Assembly: GCA_907165275.2 (NCBI GenBank)
Contig: OU015665.1
Span: forward strand, 1-64,000
Direction: 5' to 3'
DNA length: 64,000 nt
Origin: Zygaena filipendulae
Lineage: Eukaryota > Arthropoda > Insecta > Lepidoptera > Zygaenidae
Shown: positions 1 through 14,048 of the stretch, piece by piece
Layout: each line of letters begins with the position of its first letter
Numbering within the stretch: the first letter of the stretch is position 1
The notes under the pieces: model-generated
What the model was told of the DNA's origin: nothing
The model's input: only the letters and a program-made list of their open reading frames with translations
Database searches by the model: none
Position numbers and translations under genes: made by a program

Positions 1-3000
1 ACCTAACCTAACCTAACCTAACCTAACCTAACCTAACCTAACCTAACCTAACCTAACCTAACCTAACCTAACCTAACCTAACCTAACCTAACCTAACCTA
101 ACCTAACCTAACCTAACCTAACCTAACCTAACCTAACCTAACCTAACCTAACCTAACCTAACCTAACCTAACCTAACCTAACCTAACCTAACCTAACCTA
201 ACCTAACCTAACCTAACCTAACCTAACCTAACCTAACCTAACCTAACCTAACCTAACCTAACCTAACCTAACCTAACCTAACCTAACCTAACCTAACCTA
301 ACCTAACCTAACCTAACCTAACCTAACCTAACCTAACCTAACCTAACCTAACCTAACCTAACCTAACCTAACCTAACCTAACCTAACCTAACCTAACCTA
401 ACCTAACCTAACCTAACCTAACCTAACCTAACCTAACCTAACCTAACCTAACCTAACCTAACCTAACCTAACCTAACCTAACCTAACCTAACCTAACCTA
501 ACCTAACCTAACCTAACCTAACCTAACCTAACCTAACCTAACCTAACCTAACCTAACCTAACCTAACCTAACCTAACCTAACCTAACCTAACCTAACCTA
601 ACCTAACCTAACCTAACCTAACCTAACCTAACCTAACCTAACCTAACCTAACCTAACCTAACCTAACCTAACCTAACCTAACCTAACCTAACCTAACCTA
701 ACCTAACCTAACCTAACCTAACCTAACCTAACCTAACCTAACCTAACCTAACCTAACCTAACCTAACCTAACCTAACCTAACCTAACCTAACCTAACCTA
801 ACCTAACCTAACCTAACCTAACCTAACCTAACCTAACCTAACCTAACCTAACCTAACCTAACCTAACCTAACCTAACCTAACCTAACCTAACCTAACCTA
901 ACCTAACCTAACCTAACCTAACCTAACCTAACCTAACCTAACCTAACCTAACCTAACCTAACCTAACCTAACCTAACCTAACCTAACCTAACCTAACCTA
1001 ACCTAACCTAACCTAACCTAACCTAACCTAACCTAACCTAACCTAACCTAACCTAACCTAACCTAACCTAACCTAACCTAACCTAACCTAACCTAACCTA
1101 ACCTAACCTAACCTAACCTAACCTAACCTAACCTAACCTAACCTAACCTAACCTAACCTAACCTAACCTAACCTAACCTAACCTAACCTAACCTAACCTA
1201 ACCTAACCTAACCTAACCTAACCTAACCTAACCTAACCTAACCTAACCTAACCTAACCTAACCTAACCTAACCTAACCTAACCTAACCTAACCTAACCTA
1301 ACCTAACCTAACCTAACCTAACCTAACCTAACCTAACCTAACCTAACCTAACCTAACCTAACCTAACCTAACCTAACCTAACCTAACCTAACCTAACCTA
1401 ACCTAACCTAACCTAACCTAACCTAACCTAACCTAACCTAACCTAACCTAACCTAACCTAACCTAACCTAACCTAACCTAACCTAACCTAACCTAACCTA
1501 ACCTAACCTAACCTAACCTAACCTAACCTAACCTAACCTAACCTAACCTAACCTAACCTAACCTAACCTAACCTAACCTAACCTAACCTAACCTAACCTA
1601 ACCTAACCTAACCTAACCTAACCTAACCTAACCTAACCTAACCTAACCTAACCTAACCTAACCTAACCTAACCTAACCTAACCTAACCTAACCTAACCTA
1701 ACCTAACCTAACCTAACCTAACCTAACCTAACCTAACCTAACCTAACCTAACCTAACCTAACCTAACCTAACCTAACCTAACCTAACCTAACCTAACCTA
1801 ACCTAACCTAACCTAACCTAACCTAACCTAACCTAACCTAACCTAACCTAACCTAACCTAACCTAACCTAACCTAACCTAACCTAACCTAACCTAACCTA
1901 ACCTAACCTAACCTAACCTAACCTAACCTAACCTAACCTAACCTAACCTAACCTAACCTAACCTAACCTAACCTAACCTAACCTAACCTAACCTAACCTA
2001 ACCTAACCTAACCTAACCTAACCTAACCTAACCTAACCTAACCTAACCTAACCTAACCTAACCTAACCTAACCTAACCTAACCTAACCTAACCTAACCTA
2101 ACCTAACCTAACCTAACCTAACCTAACCTAACCTAACCTAACCTAACCTAACCTAACCTAACCTAACCTAACCTAACCTAACCTAACCTAACCTAACCTA
2201 ACCTAACCTAACCTAACCTAACCTAACCTAACCTAACCTAACCTAACCTAACCTAACCTAACCTAACCTAACCTAACCTAACCTAACCTAACCTAACCTA
2301 ACCTAACCTAACCTAACCTAACCTAACCTAACCTAACCTAACCTAACCTAACCTAACCTAACCTAACCTAACCTAACCTAACCTAACCTAACCTAACCTA
2401 ACCTAACCTAACCTAACCTAACCTAACCTAACCTAACCTAACCTAACCTAACCTAACCTAACCTAACCTAACCTAACCTAACCTAACCTAACCTAACCTA
2501 ACCTAACCTAACCTAACCTAACCTAACCTAACCTAACCTAACCTAACCTAACCTAACCTAACCTAACCTAACCTAACCTAACCTAACCTAACCTAACCTA
2601 ACCTAACCTAACCTAACCTAACCTAACCTAACCTAACCTAACCTAACCTAACCTAACCTAACCTAACCTAACCTAACCTAACCTAACCTAACCTAACCTA
2701 ACCTAACCTAACCTAACCTAACCTAACCTAACCTAACCTAACCTAACCTAACCTAACCTAACCTAACCTAACCTAACCTAACCTAACCTAACCTAACCTA
2801 ACCTAACCTAACCTAACCTAACCTAACCTAACCTAACCTAACCTAACCTAATCTAACCTAACCTAACCTAACCTAACCTAACCTAACCTAACCTAACCTA
2901 ACCTAACCTAACCTAACCTAACCTAACCTAACCTAACCTAACCTAACCTAACCTAACCTAACCTAACCTAACCTAACCTAACCTAACCTAACCTAACCTA

Positions 3001-6000
3001 ACCTAACCTAACCTAACCTAACCTAACCTAACCTAACCTAACCTAACCTAACCTAACCTAACCTAACCTAACCTAACCTAACCTAACCTAACCTAACCTA
3101 ACCTAACCTAACCTAACCTAACCTAACCTAACCTAACCTAACCTAACCTAACCTAACCTAACCTAACCTAACCTAACCTAACCTAACCTAACCTAACCTA
3201 ACCTAACCTAACCTAACCTAACCTAACCTAACCTAACCTAACCTAACCTAACCTAACCTAACCTAACCTAACCTAACCTAACCTAACCTAACCTAACCTA
3301 ACCTAACCTAACCTAACCTAACCTAACCTAACCTAACCTAACCTAACCTAACCTAACCTAACCTAACCTAACCTAACCTAACCTAACCTAACCTAACCTA
3401 ACCTAACCTAACCTAACCTAACCTAACCTAACCTAACCTAACCTAACCTAACCTAACCTAACCTAACCTAACCTAACCTAACCTAACCTAACCTAACCTA
3501 ACCTAACCTAACCTAACCTAACCTAACCTAACCTAACCTAACCTAACCTAACCTAACCTAACCTAACCTAACCTAACCTAACCTAACCTAACCTAACCTA
3601 ACCTAACCTAACCTAACCTAACCTAACCTAACCTAACCTAACCTAACCTAACCTAACCTAACCTAACCTAACCTAACCTAACCTAACCTAACCTAACCTA
3701 ACCTAACCTAACCTAACCTAACCTAACCTAACCTAACCTAACCTAACCTAACCTAACCTAACCTAACCTAACCTAACCTAACCTAACCTAACCTAACCTA
3801 ACCTAACCTAACCTAACCTAACCTAACCTAACCTAACCTAACCTAACCTAACCTAACCTAACCTAACCTAACCTAACCTAACCTAACCTAACCTAACCTA
3901 ACCTAACCTAACCTAACCTAACCTAACCTAACCTAACCTAACCTAACCTAACCTAACCTAACCTAACCTAACCTAACCTAACCTAACCTAACCTAACCTA
4001 ACCTAACCTAACCTAACCTAACCTAACCTAACCTAACCTAACCTAACCTAACCTAACCTAACCTAACCTAACCTAACCTAACCTAACCTAACCTAACCTA
4101 ACCTAACCTAACCTAACCTAACCTAACCTAACCTAACCTAACCTAACCTAACCTAACCTAACCTAACCTAACCTAACCTAACCTAACCTAACCTAACCTA
4201 ACCTAACCTAACCTAACCTAACCTAACCTAACCTAACCTAACCTAACCTAACCTAACCTAACCTAACCTAACCTAACCTAACCTAACCTAACCTAACCTA
4301 ACCTAACCTAACCTAACCTAACCTAACCTAACCTAACCTAACCTAACCTAACCTAACCTAACCTAACCTAACCTAACCTAACCTAACCTAACCTAACCTA
4401 ACCTAACCTAACCTAACCTAACCTAACCTAACCTAACCTAACCTAACCTAACCTAACCTAACCTAACCTAACCTAACCTAACCTAACCTAACCTAACCTA
4501 ACCTAACCTAACCTAACCTAACCTAACCTAACCTAACCTAACCTAACCTAACCTAACCTAACCTAACCTAACCTAACCTAACCTAACCTAACCTAACCTA
4601 ACCTAACCTAACCTAACCTAACCTAACCTAACCTAACCTAACCTAACCTAACCTAACCTAACCTAACCTAACCTAACCTAACCTAACCTAACCTAACCTA
4701 ACCTAACCTAACCTAACCTAACCTAACCTAACCTAACCTAACCTAACCTAACCTAACCTAACCTAACCTAACCTAACCTAACCTAACCTAACCTAACCTA
4801 ACCTAACCTAACCTAACCTAACCTAACCTAACCTAACCTAACCTAACCTAACCTATCCTAACCTAACCTAACCTAACCTAACCTAACCTAACCTAACCTA
4901 ACCTAACCTAACCTAACCTAACCTAACCTAACCTAACCTAACCTAACCTAACCTAACCTAACCTAACCTAACCTAACCTAACCTAACCTAACCTAACCTA
5001 ACCTAACCTAACCTAACCTAACCTAACCTAACCTAACCTAACCTAACCTAACCTAACCTAACCTAACCTAACCTAACCTAACCTAACCTAACCTAACCTA
5101 ACCTAACCTAACCTAACCTAACCTAACCTAACCTAACCTAACCTAACCTAACCTAACCTAACCTAACCTAACCTAACCTAACCTAACCTAACCTAACCTA
5201 ACCTAACCTAACCTAACCTAACCTAACCTAACCTAACCTAACCTAACCTAACCTAACCTAACCTAACCTAACCTAACCTAACCTAACCTAACCTAACCTA
5301 ACCTAACCTAACCTAACCTAACCTAACCTAACCTAACCTAACCTAACCTAACCTAACCTAACCTAACCTAACCTAACCTAACCTAACCTAACCTAACCTA
5401 ACCTAACCTAACCTAACCTAACCTAACCTAACCTAACCTAACCTAACCTAACCTAACCTAACCTAACCTAACCTAACCTAACCTAACCTAACCTAACCTA
5501 ACCTAACCTAACCTAACCTAACCTAACCTAACCTAACCTAACCTAACCTAACCTAACCTAACCTAACCTAACCTAACCTAACCTAACCTAACCTAACCTA
5601 ACCTAACCTAACCTAACCTAACCTAACCTAACCTAACCTAACCTAACCTAACCTAACCTAACCTAACCTAACCTAACCTAACCTAACCTAACCTAACCTA
5701 ACCTAACCTAACCTAACCTAACCTAACCTAACCTAACCTAACCTAACCTAACCTAACCTAACCTAACCTAACCTAACCTAACCTAACCTAACCTAACCTA
5801 ACCTAACCTAACCTAACCTAACCTAACCTAACCTAACCTAACCTAACCTAACCTAACCTAACCTAACCTAACCTAACCTAACCTAACCTAACCTAACCTA
5901 ACCTAACCTAACCTAACCTAACCTAACCTAACCTAACCTAACCTAACCTAACCTAACCTAACCTAACCTAACCTAACCTAACCTAACCTAACCTAACCTA

Positions 6001-9000
6001 ACCTAACCTAACCTAACCTAACCTAACCTAACCTAACCTAACCTAACCTAACCTAACCTAACCTAACCTAACCTAACCTAACCTAACCTAACCTAACCTA
6101 ACCTAACCTAACCTAACCTAACCTAACCTAACCTAACCTAACCTAACCTAACCTAACCTAACCTAACCTAACCTAACCTAACCTAACCTAACCTAACCTA
6201 ACCTAACCTAACCTAACCTAACCTAACCTAACCTAACCTAACCTAACCTAACCTAACCTAACCTAACCTAACCTAACCTAACCTAACCTAACCTAACCTA
6301 ACCTAACCTAACCTAACCTAACCTAACCTAACCTAACCTAACCTAACCTAACCTAACCTAACCTAACCTAACCTAACCTAACCTAACCTAACCTAACCTA
6401 ACCTAACCTAACCTAACCTAACCTAACCTAACCTAACCTAACCTAACCTAACCTAACCTAACCTAACCTAACCTAACCTAACCTAACCTAACCTAACCTA
6501 ACCTAACCTAACCTAACCTAACCTAACCTAACCTAACCTAACCTAACCTAACCTAACCTAACCTAACCTAACCTAACCTAACCTAACCTAACCTAACCTA
6601 ACCTAACCTAACCTAACCTAACCTAACCTAACCTAACCTAACCTAACCTAACCTAACCTAACCTAACCTAACCTAACCTAACCTAACCTAACCTAACCTA
6701 ACCTAACCTAACCTAACCTAACCTAACCTAACCTAACCTAACCTAACCTAACCTAACCTAACCTAACCTAACCTAACCTAACCTAACCTAACCTAACCTA
6801 ACCTAACCTAACCTAACCTAACCTAACCTAACCTAACCTAACCTAACCTAACCTAACCTAACCTAACCTAACCTAACCTAACCTAACCTAACCTAACCTA
6901 ACCTAACCTAACCTAACCTAACCTAACCTAACCTAACCTAACCTAACCTAACCTAACCTAACCTAACCTAACCTAACCTAACCTAACCTAACCTAACCTA
7001 ACCTAACCTAACCTAACCTAACCTAACCTAACCTAACCTAACCTAACCTAACCTAACCTAACCTAACCTAACCTAACCTAACCTAACCTAACCTAACCTA
7101 ACCTAACCTAACCTAACCTAACCTAACCTAACCTAACCTAACCTAACCTAACCTAACCTAACCTAACCTAACCTAACCTAACCTAACCTAACCTAACCTA
7201 ACCTAACCTAACCTAACCTAACCTAACCTAACCTAACCTAACCTAACCTAACCTAACCTAACCTAACCTAACCTAACCTAACCTAACCTAACCTAACCTA
7301 ACCTAACCTAACCTAACCTAACCTAACCTAACCTAACCTAACCTAACCTAACCTAACCTAACCTAACCTAACCTAACCTAACCTAACCTAACCTAACCTA
7401 ACCTAACCTAACCTAACCTAACCTAACCTAACCTAACCTAACCTAACCTAACCTAACCTAACCTAACCTAACCTAACCTAACCTAACCTAACCTAACCTA
7501 ACCTAACCTAACCTAACCTAACCTAACCTAACCTAACCTAACCTAACCTAACCTAACCTAACCTAACCTAACCTAACCTAACCTAACCTAACCTAACCTA
7601 ACCTAACCTAACCTAACCTAACCTAACCTAACCTAACCTAACCTAACCTAACCTAACCTAACCTAACCTAACCTAACCTAACCTAACCTAACCTAACCTA
7701 ACCTAACCTAACCTAACCTAACCTAACCTAACCTAACCTAACCTAACCTAACCTAACCTAACCTAACCTAACCTAACCTAACCTAACCTAACCTAACCTA
7801 ACCTAACCTAACCTAACCTAACCTAACCTAACCTAACCTAACCTAACCTAACCTAACCTAACCTAACCTAACCTAACCTAACCTAACCTAACCTAACCTA
7901 ACCTAACCTAACCTAACCTAACCTAACCTAACCTAACCTAACCTAACCTAACCTAACCTAACCTAACCTAACCTAACCTAACCTAACCTAACCTAACCTA
8001 ACCTAACCTAACCTAACCTAACCTAACCTAACCTAACCTAACCTAACCTAACCTAACCTAACCTAACCTAACCTAACCTAACCTAACCTAACCTAACCTA
8101 ACCTAACCTAACCTAACCTAACCTAACCTAACCTAACCTAACCTAACCTAACCTAACCTAACCTAACCTAACCTAACCTAACCTAACCTAACCTAACCTA
8201 ACCTAACCTAACCTAACCTAACCTAACCTAACCTAACCTAACCTAACCTAACCTAACCTAACCTAACCTAACCTAACCTAACCTAACCTAACCTAACCTA
8301 ACCTAACCTAACCTAACCTAACCTAACCTAACCTAACCTAACCTAACCTAACCTAACCTAACCTAACCTAACCTAACCTAACCTAACCTAACCTAACCTA
8401 ACCTAACCTAACCTAACCTAACCTAACCTAACCTAACCTAACCTAACCTAACCTAACCTAACCTAACCTAACCTAACCTAACCTAACCTAACCTAACCTA
8501 ACCTAACCTAACCTAACCTAACCTAACCTAACCTAACCTAACCTAACCTAACCTAACCTAACCTAACCTAACCTAACCTAACCTAACCTAACCTAACCTA
8601 ACCTAACCTAACCTAACCTAACCTAACCTAACCTAACCTAACCTAACCTAACCTAACCTAACCTAACCTAACCTAACCTAACCTAACCTAACCTAACCTA
8701 ACCTAACCTAACCTAACCTAACCTAACCTAACCTAACCTAACCTAACCTAACCTAACCTAACCTAACCTAACCTAACCTAACCTAACCTAACCTAACCTA
8801 ACCTAACCTAACCTAACCTAACCTAACCTAACCTAACCTAACCTAACCTAACCTAACCTAACCTAACCTAACCTAACCTAACCTAACCTAACCTAACCTA
8901 ACCTAACCTAACCTAACCTAACCTAACCTAACCTAACCTAACCTAACCTAACCTAACCTAACCTAACCTAACCTAACCTAACCTAACCTAACCTAACCTA

Positions 9001-10388
9001 ACCTAACCTAACCTAACCTAACCTAACCTAACCTAACCTAACCTAACCTAACCTAACCTAACCTAACCTAACCTAACCTAACCTAACCTAACCTAACCTA
9101 ACCTAACCTAACCTAACCTAACCTAACCTAACCTAACCTAACCTAACCTAACCTAACCTAACCTAACCTAACCTAACCTAACCTAACCTAACCTAACCTA
9201 ACCTAACCTAACCTAACCTAACCTAACCTAACCTAACCTAACCTAACCTAACCTAACCTAACCTAACCTAACCTAACCTAACCTAACCTAACCTAACCTA
9301 ACCTAACCTAACCTAACCTAACCTAACCTAACCTAACCTAACCTAACCTAACCTAACCTAACCTAACCTAACCTAACCTAACCTAACCTAACCTAACCTA
9401 ACCTAACCTAACCTAACCTAACCTAACCTAACCTAACCTAACCTAACCTAACCTAACCTAACCTAACCTAACCTAACCTAACCTAACCTAACCTAACCTA
9501 ACCTAACCTAACCTAACCTAACCTAACCTAACCTAACCTAACCTAACCTAACCTAACCTAACCTAACCTAACCTAACCTAACCTAACCTAACCTAACCTA
9601 ACCTAACCTAACCTAACCTAACCTAACCTAACCTAACCTAACCTAACCTAACCTAACCTAACCTAACCTAACCTAACCTAACCTAACCTAACCTAACCTA
9701 ACCTAACCTAACCTAACCTAACCTAACCTAACCTAACCTAACCTAACCTAACCTAACCTAACCTAACCTAACCTAACCTAACCTAACCTAACCTAACCTA
9801 ACCTAACCTAACCTAACCTAACCTAACCTAACCTAACCTAACCTAACCTAACCTAACCTAACCTAACCTAACCTAACCTAACCTAACCTAACCTAACCTA
9901 ACCTAACCTAACCTAACCTAACCTAACCTAACCTAACCTAACCTAACCTAACCTAACCTAACCTAACCTAACCTAACCTAACCTAACCTAACCTAACCTA
10001 ACCTAACCTAACCTAACCTAACCTAACCTAACCTAACCTAACCTAACCTAACCTAACCTAACCTAACCTAACCTAACCTAACCTAACCTAACCTAACCTA
10101 ACCTAACCTAACCTAACCTAACCTAACCTAACCTAACCTAACCTAACCTAACCTAACCTAACCTAACCTAACCTAACCTAACCTAACCTAACCTAACCTA
10201 ACCTAACCTAACCTAACCTAACCTAACCTAACCTAACCTAACCTAACCTAACCTAACCTAACCTAACCTAACCTAACCTAACCTAACCTAACCTAACCTA
10301 ACCTAACCTAACCTAACCTAACCTAACCTAACCTAACCTAACCTAACCTAACCTAACCTAACCTAACCTAACCTAACCTAACCTAACC
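1..10388. repeat. Terminal telomere repeat array (CCTAA)n
   Basis: About 2,078 head-to-tail copies of CCTAA, that is TTAGG on the other strand, the standard insect telomere repeat. The C-rich strand runs 5' to 3' inward, so the chromosome tip is at the left. I see only two substitutions: C to T at 2852 and A to T at 4856. No retrotransposon interrupts this outer 10.4 kb. The array ends at ...CCTAACC, where the first TRAS-like element begins. Confidence 0.98.
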
Positions 10389-10449
10389 GAGTCCGGATCC
10401 GTCCGCCGCCCGAGCAGCAGCGTTTCGTGTTGCTGGTGACATCGGCCAC

Positions 10450-10535
10450 CAATTCGCGGCAGTGGTCACCATTTTGGTGACGTGCGCAACCAGTTCGCGG
10501 CAGTGGTCACCGTTTTGGTGACGTGCGCCACCAAG
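10450..10535 (+). repeat. Two 41-bp tandem repeats in the 5' UTR of the Gag-only TRAS
   Basis: The segment beginning TTCGCGGCAGTGGTCACC occurs at 10453 and 10494 with a period of 41. Each copy holds a short inverted repeat, GTCACC then GGTGAC. It lies 60 bases from the element's 5' end, where a LINE promoter would be expected. Any promoter role is inference. Confidence 0.6.
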
Positions 10536-11159
10536 TTGTCAACTTCGGTTGCCCGTGTTGACGATATTGTCCGCTTCGGCTGCCGAGGTTGACAACTTGT
10601 CAACATTGGCCTCGGCCGACGCCAGCGGCCTGGGGCTTCGCCTACCTGCACCCATCACCAGCCTGCAGCACTGGAGGCGCCTTCGGTGTATTCACTGGGG
10701 CCTGGGCCTTTGCTCGCTGGATCGCGCTGTGCGCCGCGGGCCAGGGCTTGAGCCTCGGCGTTGGATCGCTGTTCCTGCTGCTGGTGGTCTGCAGTGTGGG
10801 GCTTCGCCTTCCTGCCGCTTTGCCCTGCAACAAAGATTGAGGTGAACTAGTCGAACGGTGATAGTGTTTATGATAATCAGTGACAAAGTGACGCGGTTGA
10901 CTGTTATTTTAATAGCTTTAGTGTTAGAAAAGACATATTACATTTAGGGTATAAGTTGTGACCTGCGCCGCAGTGACCCCCGCCGCCAAACACGTGGCAG
11001 GAGTGCGGCCACGTGGAACAATAAAGGTGAATTGGTCCCTGAAACTATTAGTGATAGTGTAAGGGTGAAAAAGTGTCCATATAGGGTGCATATAGTGTAA
11101 ATTATACCGTGACCCCCCTGTGAAAAAAGAGAAACTGTGAAACTCTGATATTTGGTTAG

Positions 11160-11495
11160 TGACCAGCACCGCGGTGATCTTCGCCGCGTTACCTTCGCCG
11201 CGGTGACTTACGCAACCTAGGTTCCCACTGTGGTGGCTTGCCGCCGAGGCGTTTGTTGCTGAGGCACCCGCCGCGGTGACTCGCACCGCTGAGGCGTCCG
11301 CCGCTGAGGCGTACCTCGCCGAGGCGTCCACCGCCGAGGCTCTTGCCGCTGGGGCGCGCGTCGTCGGGGCTCGTGCCGCGACGGCTTGCGCCGCTGTTGC
11401 TGCGCCCGCCGCGGTGACCCGTGCCGCCGTGACACTCGCCGTGCCTTGCACCGCCACACCACCTGAAACATAAAAAGACAATATTAATTAGGATA
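11160..11495 (+). repeat. GC-rich low-complexity block ending in an ACCTGAAACA module, TRAS 5' UTR
   Basis: Imperfect 9-12 base units built from GCCGCGGTGAC and GCCGAGGCG, followed by CCACCTGAAACATAAAAAG and an AT-rich TTAATTAGGATA stretch. The same combination recurs in the 3' UTR of this element (near 13690-13800) and in the 5' UTR of the second TRAS-like element (near 20525-20640). Open frames across it are a by-product of the repeat and are not called as genes. Confidence 0.6.
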
Positions 11496-11764
11496 GATTA
11501 GAATAAGTGTATATATATAATAAGTGAATGTAAATTGTGTAAATATTTCTGAGTCGGGACACTCGGATTGAGCGCGAAGCCCGGACTGACTTCATGACTC
11601 TAGGTTGATCCTAGATTGACACTGACAAACAATTTGACCTTTTTATTGACAATTTGACCGTTATATTTTTACCTTATTTTATTTTATATTTAAATCTTTT
11701 TACAACTTTTACAAATTTATTTTACAAATTTATTTTAACAATTGTACAGACGTGCTCCCCAAAC

Positions 11765-13174
11765 ATGTTCGGGATAAGAAGCCCTATTCGGAAAAGTGTT
11801 GACGCCGACCCCCGTAATAAATCCCCGGGAAGCGTGAGACCTAGAACCCCAGTTCCGGAGGAGACGGCAAAAGCGGCTTTGGCAGCTCTTCTAGGGACAA
11901 AACATAAACCAGCTCCACCATCTCAAAAAGATAGACCGAAACGACCTTCAGTCGAACCGGCAATAACGTCCCCTAAGGTTAGCATGCATGTGGACAGGGT
12001 CGCAGAGGCCAGAGGTTGCCTAGTAAGGGCAAAAACCCACTTGACAGAGTCCCGCAACCTGAAAACGGAACTGAAAATAGGAATTACACGTGCCATTGAA
12101 CGACTGTACGAATTAGTAAAGGAAGCAGAGGCGGACAAGAAAATGAATAAGGGTGAAAAAACGCTGGAAACAAGGGAGATGGGCACAGAGATGGTCGAAA
12201 CGATAGCGATGGAGTCCGGGGAATCAGAACTGAGGGAGAGGGGGATAAGCAGGATTATTATAGAAAAACTAGATGATCAAACTAGGTTATTAAAAGAAAA
12301 TAGGGACAGAATGGAAGAGCTCAAAGGGATAATGGAGAAGCAGAGTGAGGTAGTCGGGAAGGCGACGTATGCGGGCGTAGTGGCGGCCCGACCTGGTAAG
12401 CCATTGCCAGAGCGGGGTGCTCTGCACTCGGTCGTCGTCTCCTCGAAGGATGAGATGGAAACCGGGGAGGATGTGTTGAGCAGGGTGAGGAAGGCAGTGG
12501 AGGCAACGGAAGGTTCGATCCAGGTTGAGAAAGTGCGGAAAGCAAGGGATCGGAAAATAATTATGAGCTGTAGGACAGAGGAACAAAGGAAAAAAGTTAA
12601 GGAAAAGTTAGAAAAGGCAAATGACTGCCTCGTAGTAGAAGATGTCAAAAATAAAGACCCTCTTCTGGTTCTTGTGGGTGTCATGGCGTACCACAGTGAT
12701 GAGGACGTCATGAGGGCCCTCAGGAACCAGAATAGGGGCTTCTTCCGTGACCTTGCTGACGGTGAAGATCGTGTCACCGTCAAATACAGGAAAAAAGCCA
12801 GGAATCCACATGCCAGCCACATCGTGCTCAGCACATCCCCATCGATTTGGAGAAGAGCGGTAGAGGCAGGCGAAGCGTGCATTGACCTGCAGCGGGTAAG
12901 GGTCGCGGACCAGTCCCCGCTCGTGCAGTGCTCCCGCTGCCTTGGCTATGGACACGGCAGAAGGTTTTGTATGGAACCAGCTGACGTGTGTAGCCATTGC
13001 AGTGGGCCGCACCTTAAAACTGACTGCGCGGACTGGCTCGCGGGAGAGCTGCCGAGCTGCAGGAACTGCGTTAAAGCCAAGCTGCCCAACAGTCAGCACA
13101 ACGCCTTTAGCGATGACTGTACCGTAAGGAAAAAGTGGGACGCATTGGCTAGAGCGTCGGTAGCCTATTGCTGA
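11765..13174 (+). CDS. TRAS-like ORF1 (Gag-like RNA-binding protein), intact
   Basis: 469 residues. The start was placed at the MFGIR methionine because the same MFGIR start opens ORF1 of the second TRAS-like element; the frame is also open 37 codons upstream, but those codons are an AT-rich non-conserved stretch. The N-terminal third is basic and proline/serine-rich. A charged region predicted to form coiled coil follows, then a conserved central domain. The C-terminus has three zinc knuckles: CSRC...GH...C, CSHC...H...C and CRNC...H...C. In R1-clade elements ORF1 binds element RNA, forms the RNP and, for telomeric elements, directs it to telomeres. The frame has no stops or frameshifts although the element has lost ORF2, so the protein could still be made and act on RNAs in trans. 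Confidence 0.88.
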   Translation: MFGIRSPIRKSVDADPRNKSPGSVRPRTPVPEETAKAALAALLGTKHKPAPPSQKDRPKRPSVEPAITSPKVSMHVDRVAEARGCLVRAKTHLTESRNLKTELKIGITRAIERLYELVKEAEADKKMNKGEKTLETREMGTEMVETIAMESGESELRERGISRIIIEKLDDQTRLLKENRDRMEELKGIMEKQSEVVGKATYAGVVAARPGKPLPERGALHSVVVSSKDEMETGEDVLSRVRKAVEATEGSIQVEKVRKARDRKIIMSCRTEEQRKKVKEKLEKANDCLVVEDVKNKDPLLVLVGVMAYHSDEDVMRALRNQNRGFFRDLADGEDRVTVKYRKKARNPHASHIVLSTSPSIWRRAVEAGEACIDLQRVRVADQSPLVQCSRCLGYGHGRRFCMEPADVCSHCSGPHLKTDCADWLAGELPSCRNCVKAKLPNSQHNAFSDDCTVRKKWDALARASVAYC

Positions 13175-13175
13175 G

Positions 13176-13454
13176 GTGGTGCCCTGTACTTTTGCTATTA
13201 AAAACATCTGTTGTCCAATTATAATGGTAACCCTCCTTCACATTCTTTCTGAACGTCCCGTCCGTAAGAATTATTGTCTCAGCAGAGTAAAATTGACAGG
13301 CGAAAGAAATGTGGAGGAAAACATCCAAGACATAACAAAAGGGCAAAGAAGCGAAAGGCTCCTAAATTGTCATAAAATTTGTATTGTAATAATAGGAATA
13401 ATGCATTTAAATTATGATACAGGGTATATTGTTTATATACATTTTGTATCATAA
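13176..13454 (+). pseudogene. Relic of the TRAS ORF2 C-terminus
   Basis: An open stretch in the +1 frame relative to ORF1, the same frame relation ORF2 has in the intact element. From about 13225 it matches the ORF2 C-terminus of the second element: LLHILSERP aligns with VPHVLFDCP, and TGERNVEENI with VGERIVAESV. Everything from the endonuclease to the RNase H is missing, so an internal deletion joins the end of ORF1 to roughly the last 85 codons of ORF2. Part of the C-terminal zinc-knuckle cysteine pattern is lost. The frame overlaps the ORF1 stop and no AUG starts it sensibly. Confidence 0.65.
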
Positions 13455-14048
13455 GGTTAAAAATAGGATAAAAATTAGGGCTAAGTAACTAATATAGTAA
13501 ATAGACAGTAGGTACTAACTTAGCAATAATTAAATATAAGATAATATAAGTAATTGTTAAAATTGAGTTTGTTATAACTGGTTCCAGCTGGGGTGGCGTG
13601 CGCCGCCGGTGACGGGTGCCTCCACGGCGCTTGCCGCTGGCGGCGCGTGCCGACGGCGGCGCATGTCACCAGTATGGTGGCGCATGCCGCCGGTGGCGCG
13701 TGTCGCCGGAATGGCGGCGCGTGCCGCCGGCGGCGCGTGTCACCAGTATGGCGGCGGCGGTGTAATCTGAAATAAAGGAAATAAGATTAATTAAGGATAA
13801 TAAAAATGTATGAAAATAAAGTAAATAAAAATAGCCCCTCAACCCGTCCCGAGTATAATATACAAGTTAAGAAATAGCTAGGAATAGTTAGATACAGATA
13901 GGTCGGAGTCCCACCGGCGCAAGTAAGAATGATGATGGATGCTAGAAAGAACAAGTATGCGGAATGAAAGTGCGAGAGGAATTTAAGCGAGAACTAGTAT
14001 GAATGAGAACACTAATATCAAAGGCGCCGATTATGTTGGCGGAGTTAG
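13455..14048 (+). other. 3' UTR of the Gag-only TRAS element
   Basis: No gene. It holds a GGCG-rich low-complexity block (about 13590-13760), an AATAAAGG/TTAATTAAGGATA module like that in the 5' UTR, and a final 150-base region conserved with the 3' end of the second TRAS-like element. In LINEs this part is normally recognised by the reverse transcriptase. Confidence 0.7.

Noticed and set aside
1..10388. CRISPR-like or satellite array
   Set aside because: The 5-base unit has no spacers and is the insect telomere repeat.
10466..11481. Open frames in the 5' UTR of the Gag-only TRAS, including a 185-codon antisense frame
   Set aside because: They follow low-complexity GCCGCGGTGAC repeats and have no domain.
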